Below, piece after piece: positions 9,881 to 21,086 of a stretch of 64,000 nt of DNA. Positions within the stretch are counted from its first letter, which is position 1; each line of letters opens with the position of its first letter. Made by a program: the position numbers and the translations under genes. Source of the stretch: Enoplolaimus lenunculus (Eukaryota > Nematoda > Enoplea > Enoplida > Thoracostomopsidae); the NCBI GenBank assembly GCA_030248215.1, contig JASANG010003456.1, forward strand, positions 1 through 64,000, in the 5' to 3' direction. Under the pieces are notes generated by a model. The model saw only the letters and a list, made by a program, of their open reading frames with translations, was not told the DNA's origin and did not search any database.

Positions 9881-12800
9881 CTATAAATATTTTTCATTAA
9901 ACCATTTGGAGAGTTTAAACTTCTTTATACTGCTGATTAATAATTTTTTAGGGTATTCACGTAAAAGGAGTTTATTAAAGAGCGATTGATAGCATATCTC
10001 AAACTCAGTCAGCGTGCTACAAACATTACTGTATCTAAGTAATTGACTAGAAACTAAAGTAGTAAATATATGTGAACTTAAATTACTAGAAAAATGGGGG
10101 AAGTTATATATCTCAAAATTAAAATCCTGTCTTTTGTCATATAACTTAGTTGTACAGTAACCATGAGAGATGTCCACCGTTAAGTCTAAGACATTAGCGA
10201 GTGAATTAGATTCGTTAACCTTAACCAATTTAAGGGAAGGAGGATAAATTTCTTTATAGAGTGAATCGAAATAATCGAAATCATTGATAACAGTTATGTC
10301 GTCAATATATCTGAAAACATGTTTCAGACGTAAACATTTACCAAAATCATATCTTAAATTTTTCAAAAAGAAGTTTAATTCATAATTATGCAAATGTAGG
10401 TTACTAAGTATAGGAGCACAATCTGTGACCATAGGTATTCCAATAGTTTGTCTAAATATTTTGTCTCCTATCGAAAAATATGTATTATAGATGAGATCTT
10501 TAATCATACTAAGTATCTCAAATTTGGAGTAAAATATAGTATTTGGTTTATCTAGATTGTTAGGAGACCAAAAAGTATACTTATTTTGCTGTAACCCAAT
10601 AAACTTATAAAACGATTTCTTTCCAAAGGATTTGGTTAGTAAATTATCAAAATTAGCTACAATTTCGTCATGTTTTAATGTAGTGTATAGAGTTGTAAAG
10701 TCATAAGTATTGATACATTTGAGGTTTTTTCGTTTAGATAATTTCTGAATGCAATCGGTTATAGGCTTATTGCTGTTTATGACCCAATAGCCCGAAGTGT
10801 TACAATTTTTTAAGATTGTATTATTATACCTCATCATACGTTTGTCAATATGCTTTAGAAGGTAACCTAATCTTCACGATAAGAGTTTTGAAATAGCCTT
10901 CGCACTATTAACAATAACTCTAAAGCTTATAGGATTTTTATGAAATTTAGGGATTATTTGGATAAAGGGTAAAGTGTAATTTTTCGGTAATTAAATGTTG
11001 TATATTATATTTACAATTAATTTGACCAAATTTTTGCAGTATAGCGGCTGTATGTTCGTTAATAAGTTCGTATGTGTTACTGTTACAAGAGATTTCATTG
11101 TTATTTGTAGAAATACCAATTTCTTGTAATAATCTGCTGTAGTAAAATTTTTTACATATAAAGACGAAATTTTGAGGAGCCTTATCTGTACTAGTTACAA
11201 TATAATTTTCTTTTAAATTATTAATTTTATACCAAGTTCTCTTGTCTATTTTAATGATATGTTTATCTTTTAAACTCTTAAAAAATCTGGGATATATATT
11301 TCTCAATTTGCTATAAAAATCAGAAACTATCAAATTAATCCACTTTTCAATTTTAACCTCTTCAATTTTAAACTTACGCAATTGTTCAGTATATTTTGTT
11401 ATGTTGTTTTTAAATTTTTGAGTAATTACATTTATGCTATAGGCAGGGTGCAACCGGAATTCCGGTTCCGGTTCCGGCATTTTTTCACCTTCCGGTTCCG
11501 GTTCCGGTAAATTTTTACCGGATTTAAAAATTCCGGTATTATAATTTGGCCGTTTTCTTAACTTTGCTAATTTTTAAGAATCTCTTTTGAAAGCCACTTG
11601 TACTCCGAATATAAGCCATTGATGGTGGATTTCACTTCAGTCGATGATGAAAATCTAAAATACAACAAATAAAATAAATACCTATGTTCGACTAAGGTTA
11701 TTTCACAAATAATAGAGCAAAAAATAAGATTAAAATGAAATTTTTGGTGAAATGCATTTTTCATTTTCCGGTTCCGGTTCCGGTAAAATTTTCAAATTCC
11801 GGTTCCGGTTCCGGTAAATTGTAATTCCGGTTGCACCCTGGCTATAGGGTTTTTCGATTCTGTATTTTGGTCCTCTTTTAAGTAATTCTTGTATTGTATA
11901 ATCTTGAGCTATTTCAGTGTTCCCAGTGACTACGTGTCCCAGGGTTTTATCTGTAAAGGGATTATTAGCGCAATTACAACTTTGGTTAGCAATTTTAACT
12001 ATATCATAAAATTTCAAATTGGTAATTTCATTATAATTAAAAATAAAGCTTGAGATAGGATTTTCGTACTTATAAGTGACATTAGGATAGATAGTTTGTC
12101 TAAAAAAATTTTGTATTATTGATCTCCATCTCAAATAACTCATGCACGCTATCTTGTTTCAATATTCTGTTTACCTTTATGTAATCGAAAATTTTGTTAC
12201 AGAAATCAATAAGTATGAATTTATTATTTTTAGTGTTGTAACATTCTTTATTAGGTTTTTGTGTTAAATACTCTAGGATGTCGTAAACTATATCTTTGTT
12301 GTCAGACGTAATTTCTGTCGAATGAAAAAGTGTAATTGTAGTATGTTTAATTTGTGGTTTAGACATATTTGTAAGAACACCAATAATATTTCGTTTAAAT
12401 TCGTCTTTTTTATCGTTACTTAGAGTATTAGAAGTGATGGTAGAGTCTGTTACTCCTTTACGAAGTGATCTACCTTTTCTTTTACCTCTTTTCTTGTTTC
12501 TTTTATATTTAAAGCGGTAGAATTTTTTAGAAAGTAAATGTGTAAAGTTGTAAATTGTAGACGAGTTTTCCATAAAACCAGGAAGTATGTCATTTAACCC
12601 AAATGGGTATTTTGTCCTTAGCTTACATATCCAAAAACTCACTTTGTGTTTTCTAAACTCGTCTACACCAATATCTTGATCTGCAACGAAATCAAATTTT
12701 TCGACAATAAGGATTCGAAGATGCTTAAATTACATTTTCTATTATTAAAGTGTTCACTAATTGTCCTACTATGTCGATTGTCTTGACGTATAATGGCAGA

Positions 12801-13207
12801 TCTGTGTTCTAAAAATCTCATTCTTAAGCTACGTTTTGTTTTTCCGGCATATTGTATACCGCACGCAGCACACTACAATAAATAGACACAATTAGTGGAC
12901 TTACAGTTTAAAATATAAGTATTACCATGAAAAGTTTGTCAGAAGTGTATTTGATACCGTAAGTCTTTGTGGAATAGGCAGACTTAAAGACGCAACCGGG
13001 CTGTAAGTATTGACAGGTTATACATTTATCGGTACAAGGAACGACACAAGCAGGTACGCTAGTGCCACCACCATAATGATGACCATCTAACTGGGTGAGG
13101 TGGATAGAGCCCCCAGTGGATTGTGAGCGCGACTTAAGTAAATATACCGTGTCGCGCTCGTCACAAGGATAAGTCTTAGAGGCTATATTTTTAGTTGTAA
13201 TAGACAT
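9881..13207 (-). pseudogene. GIY-YIG endonuclease plus Penelope-type reverse transcriptase
   Basis: The minus-strand product begins near 13207 with a Cys-rich segment (CTDKCITCQYLQPGC) and TYGIKY, then a GIY-YIG nuclease core near 12860-12650 (CGIQYAGKTKRSLRMRFLEH, closing with WICKLRTKYPFGLND). A basic linker follows, then RT. RT motifs at 10837-9881 are TYDFTTLYTTLKHDEI (motif A), GIPMVTDCAPILSNL (motif B), FRYIDDITVIND (catalytic YIDD) and LYDKRQDFNFEIYNFP, with a PLE thumb (LREYPKKLLISSIKKF). These match Penelope-like RTs rather than LINE or LTR types. The enzyme nicks DNA and primes reverse transcription at the cut. The gene is interrupted by a hAT MITE and otherwise broken. Confidence 0.75.
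11444..11840. mobile_element. hAT MITE with CCGGTT subrepeats, in the Penelope-like RT
   Basis: The 397-bp element has terminal inverted repeats beginning CAGGGTGCAACCGGAATT. It is flanked by a perfect 8-bp target duplication, GCTATAGG (11436-11443 and 11841-11848). An 8-bp duplication and CAGGG ends are diagnostic of the hAT superfamily. Next to each end lie blocks of CCGGTTCCGGTTCCGG. The core is AT-rich and non-coding. Related copies lie at 15590, 23624 and 59419. Confidence 0.92.
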
Positions 13208-13567
13208 AAGATAAGTAGACCAACCGGTTCCAGCGTAAACAATAAGTATCCGTGTCCAAAAGGATATCCAGGGCGATTCGAAATTACTAAATAAACAGCC
13301 CGGAAGTTAATTCAAATATCTTAAATTAGTACGATCGTCTATATGACAAGAATGGAAAAATAATTTGATTAAATAAAGTTGATGTAAATTGAAATTAATT
13401 AACCGGCCAAGGTAAAGCAATTACCCGGGGTGGAAAATGTTTAGTGATATGTGATATGATAAAAATATTTGTAGTATAAATAGATGTGGGTCAAAAGACC
13501 AGCATCAACTGGACCTGGAGGAGATAAAAACAGACCTCGACTTGCCAGACCAGATGATGCAACACCA

Positions 13568-14387
13568 AATTTTAGTACATCTGTTTACAAATACAGATTA
13601 TACTTACTATCTTGAAATACTTCAAGAATCTCCTTATCCAAATCAACTTCGACAATTTCATTGTTTGCCTTTTTTTGCTTTATTGAGCAGAACCTGTTGT
13701 GATTCGTGGTTTCTGATTTGAATTTCCAGAAATTTTTGTTGACGGCAGTATTCGTCCGCTTGAGCGCGGAGTTGTTGCTCGCGTTCTTCCAACGTTTTCA
13801 GTGAATAATTAGGGTCGCCAGTCGTGTCCATTATGATAAATACTTTATGAGCCTGAAAAATTTTTTAGAATATAAATATCATGGTAACGTATTTTTTGGA
13901 GAAACCCTTTGGCCGCCAGCCGGGGAACACGTACGAGATTTATTAGGCGCGTCCCGCGAATTACTCGAAATTTAATTTTGAAATTAGTTGCAGAAATTAG
14001 CGGGATCCCGTGGACGTAGGTTTTTGGATCCTCATTTTAAAAATTATAGATAAATTGTCGATTTGAATGTTATAACCAACTGACTCTCTAATTTATGTGT
14101 TAGCTTTATAATAACTAGTATGTGGGAAATAGTTAAATAAAAATAAGCGTTCTTAACCGGTATATAAATGAATATTGTGGTTTTTTGAGATATTGCTGTC
14201 AGACATTAGAACTAAAATAGATTTTTTAAAAAATCTTTTAAGATATATTGTAATAAAAAAATTTTTAAACTGAATCTGAATGGAGTAATAAAATAGGAAA
14301 AACGCTTGTGTGGGAAATATTTTAAATAAAATTTTTATTAAAATTTTCCATTTTTAGAATTTGTAGCGAAAAACCCTTGTGTGGGAT
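13568..14387 (-). repeat. Right direct repeat (pseudo-LTR), upstream end of the Penelope-like element
   Basis: This is the second copy of the 6864-7684 repeat. Because the element reads on the minus strand, it is the upstream end and probably carries the promoter. It contains the first exon (coiled coil, 13833-13594), with ATAGTAAGT-like donor sequence right after the VFQDS codons, so splicing into the Cys-rich/GIY-YIG exon near 13207 is plausible. Polinton polymerase sequence resumes immediately to the right. Confidence 0.75.
13594..13833 (-). CDS. Coiled-coil first exon of the Penelope-like element (twin at 6881-7126)
   Basis: The exon encodes about 75 residues starting MDTTGDPNYSLKTLEEREQ. 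The middle is a predicted coiled coil rich in Gln, Glu, Arg and Leu (RAQADEYCRQQKFLEIQIRN), and an acidic end follows (VDLDKEIPEVFQD). A 5' splice site matches the consensus at the end of the open frame. It appears in both direct repeats, so only this right-hand copy has the rest of the element downstream. Coiled-coil N-termini occur in several retroelement ORF1 or pre-RT regions. The precise role is unknown. Confidence 0.5.
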
Positions 14388-15589
14388 TTGCCTAAAGGTG
14401 GACTATTTACTACATTCAATGACAAATTCATGAATATACATACAATGATACAGAGCAATATCGTAGGTGGACCGTCTATAGTATTCCATAGGTATCACGA
14501 AGTGGCTAAAACACAAACACGTGGAGGTAAACCGGTTCAAAAGATTCTTGGCTATGATGCCAACTCACTTTACTTATGGTGTTTATGTCAAGATATGCCT
14601 ACGGGACTTTTCGCTGCTTGGACTCCATCCGACGGGTTCATAGGACAAGAAATTCCATTTGATGTAGAAAACAAATGTAGGGACAGTTTCTTAGATACAT
14701 TGAAAATACAGTTTAAAGCAACCAAAAGCTACACCCATGGAATGCTAGAGCTCGTGTTCGTTGAGTTTCAGCGACAAATGTTTTGCAACCGTTTCAATCG
14801 TGAGGATGACATTATCCAACACTGATTCAATGGTGGTCAAAAAAAGTTATACAGAAGGACCTCGATTTACTCAGTGGGTGGTTATATACCAGCGGGCAAG
14901 TATGGTAACGACAAAGAAATAAAAATTGAATTCGAAGGCTGCTATTGGCACGGATGCACTAGGTGCTTCGCATTTCCAGATGATGACATGCGATAACGAA
15001 CAAAAAGAACGCAGCTGAAACACGAGTTTATACATGGACTAAACGCAGAAGTTATAATTGGAACAGAATGCGATTTCAATAATATTATAAAAGAAGAACT
15101 TGCACCATGCAAAGATTGGGATGAATGGATCGAGCAAAATGTGAAAACAGGATTTGCGAATGTAAACAATGTGCGAATGTCTGATATAATATCACGCATA
15201 ACTGATAATAAAGTGTTCGGAATAGCTGAAGTTGATATACAGGTTCCACATTATGATGCATAGTTGCTAGCTCGCTGGGAAGAAATGCCACCGATGTTCA
15301 AGAATGTAGAAATTAGTTTGGATGACATTGGACAACACATGTGGAATTACGCTATAGCTAACGGAATAATGAGGCAACCAAGGAGAGCTTTGATTTCCTC
15401 ATATCACGCAGAAAAGATATTATTGGCCACTCCATTGATTCGTTTCTATATTACAAAGTGTGGCATGAAGGTGACAAGAGTGCACCAGTTTGTAGAATAC
15501 CTGAAAGTTGTCACTTTTGAACATTTAGGCAATGAGGTAGCAGAACAAAGGAGAAAAGCAGACAGGGATCCCAATGAAAAGGTAAAGGG

Positions 15590-15884
15590 CAGGGTGCAAC
15601 CGGAATTCCGGTTCCGGTTCCGGCATTTTTTCACCTTCCGGTTCCGGTTCCGGTAAATTTTTACCGGATTTAAAAATTCCGGTGTTATAATTTGGCCGTT
15701 TTCTTAACTTTGCTAATTTTTAAGAATCGCTTTTGAAAGCCACTTGTACTCCAAATATAAGCCAATGATGGTGGATCAATGAAATTTTTGGTGAAATGCA
15801 TTTTTCACTTTCCCGTTCCGGTTCCGGTAAAATTTTCAAATTCCCGTTCCGGTTCCGGTAAATTGTAATTCCGGTTGCACCCTT
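15590..15884. mobile_element. hAT MITE with CCGGTT subrepeats, in the Polinton polymerase
   Basis: This copy has 295 bp with the same ends and CCGGTT blocks as 11444-11840 but a shorter core. The 8-bp duplication GTAAAGGG is perfect on both sides (15582-15589 and 15885-15892). Polymerase coding sequence continues directly on either side. Confidence 0.92.
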
Positions 15885-16611
15885 GTAAAGGGTGAGATGT
15901 AAAAACTAACTGGTAATAACTATTACGGCAGGCTTCTTTTGGATAAAACTAGATTTGAGAATGTGCTATTTGAACATCAGAGTGACGCACAGAAGTTAAT
16001 GGATGAACCACAATTTAACAAAACGGACGAAATTAGAGATGGTATATATGAGGTGCACATGGCCAAAAAATAGTGTACGATCTACCAAATATAATCCCAT
16101 TTTTTGTATCTATTTCTTATGGATTTCGTTGGAAAACAGAACTTTCAAATGGTGCAAATGGACACCGATAGCTTATATTTTGCATTATCTGTCGAGACGT
16201 TGAAGGAATGTGTGGATGACTCAAAAATTGATAGTTTTAAGGAAACAATGTGGTGTTATATTTCAACTGACGAAGTTACCCAACGAACTCTAGGGTTGTT
16301 TAAATTGGAATGGAAAGGAGACGGTATGGTAGCGCTGAACAGTAAAACTTATTTTGGTTGGACTGCTGACGGAATGGAAAAGCTGTCTACTAAAGGACTA
16401 TCTAAAACTACAAACTCTATAACGAAAGAAACATTCATGAATGTCTTATATGAAAGAGAAAAAGCAGGTGGAACTAATCATGGGTTTAAAATTTTAAAAA
16501 ACTGTGAACTTGTGCAATATAAACAATACCGAGATAGTCGGTCGTACTTTTATCCAAAGAAAATTTTGTCTGAAGATGGCATTGCTACAAATCCTTTGTT
16601 ACTTTAATTGT

Positions 16612-17773
16612 TATTATATTATTATAAAATTTGTTATAAATAAGATAATGGCTTATGGTTATTGAAAATTATGAATGGGCGTTTAATGTAACAGACGGGG
16701 GCTGAACTATTTTCTGTAGGAGTGCAATAAAGTATGCATGAGCTTTAGACTAATTTTTTTCTTAGGCTTAGGTAAATGCTCACTCTTGGGCTTAGGTTTA
16801 GGCATATGGGTATACTACAGTACGACTCTGTTTTATACATTGATCAGCAGATTTTACAAAATTAATGCTGAACAGTACTTATAAGATGACCAAAATTTAA
16901 AATGTGCTTTGATTTTTTAATACCTGTTTTCCTGGGTTCATTTTATAAGTACGCCGATTCCTGTTACGAATAGATACAGCACTTTTAAGAAAGCTGTTGG
17001 CATTTCCACTACTTTCACGTCTAATTATATATGGATTAAGTAGGTATATAGAACATTAAAACAAAATTGAGGCATCACTGATAAAAATAATTAAGTCATA
17101 GTAATTTTAAGAGAGCGAACCACGAATCTGGGTTACGGTAACCAGAATTTAGATTACGGTAGCTGGCTCCTCTGAGGAGCGTGTCCCAATCCCCCGTTAT
17201 ATACTACAGTGTCAACAATTGTGCATGCTAAAATGGCGCTTTAAAAATGCAAAAAAGCGTTAACTTAGCAGTCTTGCGACGGTAGCGAATAATTTTAGCG
17301 TTTCTTCGCGCACAGCAATTTACGGATATATAGCTGCTAGAAAATTGAAGTGCTTTAAATAATTAGTGGCGGACACTATCTTATAAATGCCTACATCATT
17401 AAATCAGAAACTAATTAATACTGAAAATATTGAAAATATTTACTGTTAGACTGAGATGTGTGGAATGCTTCGATCGCCTGATTCACCTTAGATTCGTCCC
17501 ATCTGTGAATTTTACGTTTTGGTGGCGTTGCTGCAGGCACATAGTGTCTTTTATCTTTCACAGACTTATGCAGCTGACCACAAATTAGCAGTCTCTCTCA
17601 AGTTAGGAAGGCGTTGAATTTAGAAAATCTGGCTCAATTTACGGTAAACAGTCTCAGATAAGGGCTGTCTTGATTTTTTACAATTTCAAGTTGTATTTAT
17701 ATCAAAAGTTCTAAAGTAAAGGTTTATATTATTAGACCATGCAAAATGCTTTAAAAAGAGCCCCTGACACCTA
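16612..17773. other. Intergenic stretch with no recognised gene
   Basis: No supported gene was found. Around 16757-16806 there are degenerate TTAGGC-like repeats. On the minus strand at about 17440-17600 a frame contains PPKRKIHRWDESKVNQAIEA, which faintly resembles a pipsqueak-type helix-turn-helix of pogo/CENP-B-like transposases, too weak to call. Confidence 0.4.
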
Positions 17774-18058
17774 TTGTAGTGACCCGAATAAGAGGCGGGG
17801 TAATAAGAGGAGTCCCCATTTTGAGTCCCAATCAATAGGAGTCCGTATCCTTAATTAGACTCCGTAAACGGATAGAGTCCCTAAACCCTAATTAGAGTCC
17901 ATAAATGTCAATTATTCCTAATTGTAGCGTATAAGTTACTCCAGGACCAAATAATTTGAGTTCAAAACTTTAAAGCGTACTTAAATTTTGAAAGTACATT
18001 CCTAAGTATAACCTTACATTATCGCTCAAGCTGTGATACTACACAAATAAACGTTTAA

Positions 18059-20261
18059 CCCTCAATGGCCCGACAGTCTACATATGTAGACATAACCAGT
18101 TCGACAATTGATTGTTCGGCAGGTGCTATAGTTAAGAATCTATTGTTTAATTTCCATCGATAATTATTCTGTTATAGTAGTATAAAAAACTTATAGCATT
18201 GTGGGAACAAAAGTTTGCTGTACAGTGAGTCATATACCTATATAACCCGACCGTCTACATATGTAGACAGATGTTGATTTGATCATAGTTTGAGTTTTGA
18301 CAAGAATTGGAACGTTTTGTTCTTACACACGGTTTTGTATGGTGAGGTAAAGTCAGGGAAATGTCAGGTTTGCATAAATTATCTTTGACTGAGGTCGTAC
18401 GACGTGTATTAGAACCAAGTGATTCAGAGACAGAAGATGACAAACCGGACGACAATAGTTCAAATGACGACTCAGAATCAGTTGAGTTAGGTCAATGCAG
18501 TAGTGAAGAGGCTGCTATTTATGAGCAAGATAGTGATGGTGAATTACAATAACAATCGGACGCATCTAGTAGTGAGTTGAGCGATATGGACGAGACTTCT
18601 AGTGGAAGTAATGTGTTTTTGTCAGCGACGGGTGTTGAGTGGCATTCTACAACACCGCCTGTCCGTGTGTTAGCTAGAAATATAATTCGCTTTCGCGAAG
18701 GCACTGCAGTAAACCCTACAACAGAGTCACAAGCATTTTATCACTATATAAACGAGCCCAGTTTACATACAATTCAGCGACTCACTAGTAGGCGACTGCG
18801 GGCGCGCAATTTTTCGACGCTACCAATGTGCGAGCTGAAAGCTTGGCTTGGGGTGGTAATCAGAGCTGGTGCAGATCGCGATAACATGTCACCAGTGGCT
18901 TCACTATTCACCAAAAACGACAGCAGGCCCTTTTACCGCTGCGCGCTGTCAAAAAACAGAATGAAACAGTTGCTGAAAAAGGTAACATTCGACAACAAAC
19001 TGACTCGCCGGGAGCGTCAAAAAAGTGACAAAATGGCTGCTATACGAGATGTTTGGGACCTATTTCAGTCCAACTTACGTCTTCATTATATACCGTCCGA
19101 ATCACTTACAGTAGATGAACAGCTCTACGGGTATAGAGAATATGCACCGGGGCGAGCGTACATGCCGGCGAAACCTGCTAAGTACGGCGTAAAAATATTC
19201 TGGCTTTGCGATGCTCGGAATGGATATGCCCTAAAAGGAAATATTTATACAGGGCGTGAAGGCGAACGGGCCGTAGGGCTTGCTAAACGCATCGTAATGG
19301 ATCTTATTCAACCATACTGTAACACTCAGCGAAACATTTTCATGGACCGCTATTTCACATCCCATGAATTGGCTGTGGACCTATTACAAAGTGGGCTAAC
19401 GTGCACAGGCACAATAATGGCAAATCGCCGCAGCGTACCTCCGGTGCTAAAGTCAACAAAAGAACAAGAGGTCTATAGCACCCGATTTTTATGGGACCAC
19501 AATAACCGCATAATGTTGGCGTCTTATTGTCCAAAGAAAAATAAAAATGTGCTATTACTAAGTTCAGTTCATGTGAAAAACGAAGTTTGCACCAGCAGAG
19601 AGGACAAAAAACCAGCAGTTATCTTGGATTATAATTTGGGAAAAGGCGGGGTTGATGTAATGGACTCTTGCATTGATGATTTTACCTGCAAACGCAAAAC
19701 GAATCGTTATCCTCTAGTCTGCGTTTTCAATATGATTGATATTGCGTTGCACAACGCATTCATTGTCATGAAACTGAACGGATATCAAAAGTCACGCAAT
19801 GTTTTCATGAAAAAAGTAGCCGAACAACTAGCGCAAGACAATATGACAAAACGTTACAGTAGTGAAAAAATTTACGCAAAATCAAAGGATTCATTTATGG
19901 CTTACGGGCTGCCTCAAAAGCGAAACGAACCTTCTACATCTGGTAAACCGACCAAATGTCAGGTCACAAGTAGTCGCAAATCTACGAGATTGAGCTGTTC
20001 GTCATGTGGAAAACGAGCGTGCAAGGACCACATGAATCGCACCATAACGTGCAACGACTGTGCTTAACTGGACAACGCGCCCGCAGTGGGAGGCTGGACG
20101 GGGAGCGGGTGGAACTCCGCCAGAACACTAGTTCTGACTGTCTCAAGCCAGTTAAAGGAGGAGAGCACCCTGAGATAAGCCAAAACTAACGCTAGTTGTG
20201 TTGTCTACATATGTAGACCGTTGGGCTGATTAAGGTGAAAATTTTGCCGGGCCGTTGAGGG
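18059..20261 (+). mobile_element. piggyBac transposon copy 1 (2203 bp)
   Basis: The element is bounded by TTAA target duplications (18055-18058 and 20262-20265), with inverted ends CCCTCAATGGCCCG / CGGGCCGTTGAGGG. Two 16-bp palindromes GTCTACATATGTAGAC lie at the left (18076 and 18253) and one at the right (20203). Copy 2 at 29144-31346 has exactly the same length in opposite orientation and differs at only a few bases by eye, so both moved recently. Confidence 0.96.
18361..20067 (+). pseudogene. piggyBac transposase, copy 1, with a premature TAA
   Basis: This is the same 568-codon transposase as at 29338-31044, but codon 64 (18550-18552) is TAA where copy 2 has AAA (Lys). The rest of the frame is open to the normal stop at 20067. 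The catalytic DDE/D residues remain: TVDEQLYG (about residue 252), FMDRYFTSH (about 329) and KGGVDVMD (about 432). The Cys-rich C-terminal finger (CSSCGKRACKDHMNRTITCN) is also intact. One nonsense change therefore silences the N-terminal start, though initiation downstream at a later Met could still give most of the protein. One missense difference from copy 2 (Ser against Ile in NEP-LHTIQ) and one silent difference were noticed. Confidence 0.93.
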
Positions 20262-20421
20262 TTAATTCAACGGACCGCTGCATTACCTGATATATCAATA
20301 ACGAAGGGTGGCGGAGCGTGGGTTAAAAATAAATAACAGTCCGTAACCAAATAACAGGAAGGGTACCCTCTGGAGAGGCTAAATAAATATCAGTCCCCCT
20401 CTTATTCGGGTCACTACAGTA

Positions 20422-21078
20422 TTTAGGTTAAAAATAATTGTTTGCACATACATTGTACGAAACTTCATAAACACGTTTAAAATTATTTTCACTCACTATA
20501 TCTTGACGTAATTCTAATTCCGTAGCGCTTTAAGGGCCCCAGTTTAGGAATGCAGTGAAAAAATCTTAATCAGTATAATCATCTTTGCGTGGGTTATCTG
20601 TGCATATGCATATAGATGGAACCGCGAATGTGTCTCAAATTTTAGGTTCTATCAATTGGACGCATTTTACTATATGTTTCTCTAATGGCCGACTTCGTCC
20701 GGGTTCTTCCTATTAAAGGACCGCACCAGATCTTGCATTTGCTGCAAAATAAGTATCACGTTTTCGTGTGTCACTAAACTATAAATCCTGTTTATGGCGA
20801 TTATAAAGCGTGTCGTGTTGTAGCACAAAATGTGTTGCTCGAGACCTAAGCTTTCGTTAGAATTGTTCAGCGACATTCAGTGGTAGCGCACTAATAAACT
20901 TTTGCAAATATATGACTTTGTTTTAAGATACAAGCGAAATATTCATGTGAGAAAGGGTTAATTTCAAACTCCCGCTGTTTATAGTGCAAAAAATTTGCTT
21001 ATATCAACTGCTTATATAATAACCGTGTATGTTGTGCATTTTTCGTCGCACTTTCATGAACGCTGAGTACTGACCATA
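20422..21078. other. Intergenic stretch with one small unassigned ORF
   Basis: The only feature noticed is a complete minus-strand frame at 20682-20876 (64 codons, Met to stop). Its helix-rich, non-repetitive product contains LEQHILCYNTTRFIIAINRI and ends RKNPDEVGH. Amino-acid use looks protein-like and it could be a small host gene or exon, but no family is recognised. The remainder shows no gene or repeat. Confidence 0.3.
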
Positions 21079-21086
21079 GCATTTTC

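Larger units (their letters stand above)
6864..14387 (-). mobile_element. Penelope-like retroelement (Naiad type) nested in the Polinton polymerase
   Basis: A retroelement reading on the minus strand is bounded by direct repeats of about 820 bp (6864-7684 and 13568-14387), which match the pseudo-LTRs that Penelope-like elements (PLEs) form by tandem arrangement. Within it, minus-strand order is: coiled-coil exon (in the repeat), Cys-rich and GIY-YIG region, PLE-type reverse transcriptase, then an L1-ORF1-like second ORF. GIY-YIG before RT is the permuted order described for Naiad/Chlamys PLEs; canonical Penelope has it after the RT. Polinton polymerase sequence lies on both sides. A hAT MITE (11444-11840) sits inside the RT gene. 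The copy is broken in several places. No clear target duplication was seen. Confidence 0.7.
1262..16608. mobile_element. Polinton/Maverick fossil (virus-like DNA element), broken and interrupted
   Basis: A Polinton-type element is recognised from an integrase with chromodomain on the minus strand at the left and a protein-primed family B DNA polymerase on the plus strand to the right. Between them are a YqaJ-like nuclease, a TBP-fold region, a small membrane ORF and an unknown ORF. No capsid, packaging ATPase or protease gene was recognised and no terminal inverted repeats were seen. The copy is incomplete, with numerous breaks. A Penelope-like element (6864-14387) and a hAT MITE (15590-15884) have inserted into the polymerase gene, so the Polinton is older than both. 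The left limit is set by repeat copy 1, the right limit by the end of the polymerase. Confidence 0.85.
5241..16608 (+). pseudogene. Polinton protein-primed DNA polymerase B, split by later insertions
   Basis: The gene starts at the ATG at 5241, whose product opens with a zinc-finger-like MECKECGQRF. An acidic N-terminal region and a further finger-like part (CEQCDKLW...HFQRHLLTC) follow, then DFEARLEP (exonuclease motif I) and FNSAKFDLN (motif II). Past the Penelope-like insertion come YDANSLYLW (polymerase motif A), KLTGNNYYG (motif B, after the MITE at 15590) and QMDTDSLYF (motif C). The frame ends at 16608. This set defines the protein-primed family B polymerase that copies Polinton DNA. 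The gene is broken; apart from the two nested insertions its breaks are not itemised. Family identity is very secure. Confidence 0.85.
17774..20419. mobile_element. TA-flanked MITE (Tc1/mariner-like ends) split by piggyBac copy 1
   Basis: Inverted ends read TGTAGTGACCCGAATAAGAG on the left (from 17775) and its complement on the right (to 20418), flanked by TA at 17772-17773 and 20420-20421. Without the nested piggyBac the element is about 440 bp and non-coding, with repeated GAGTCC-type segments on the left arm. TA duplication and such ends fit the Tc1/mariner/pogo group. The piggyBac insertion shows this MITE is older. Confidence 0.7.

Noticed and set aside
11444-11840. CRISPR-like or satellite array from the CCGGTT blocks
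   Set aside because: The blocks are short iterons inside a hAT MITE with target duplications.
6864-14387. LTR retrotransposon because of the ~820-bp direct repeats
   Set aside because: RT and GIY-YIG motifs are Penelope-type; no gag, protease or LTR integrase. Pseudo-LTRs explain the repeats.
17440-17600. Possible pogo/CENP-B-like helix-turn-helix remnant
   Set aside because: Only a short peptide (HRWDESKVNQAIEA) resembles the family; no catalytic motifs nearby.
18577-20067. Separate 496-codon gene at 18577
   Set aside because: It is the rest of the piggyBac copy 1 transposase after the premature TAA, not an independent gene.
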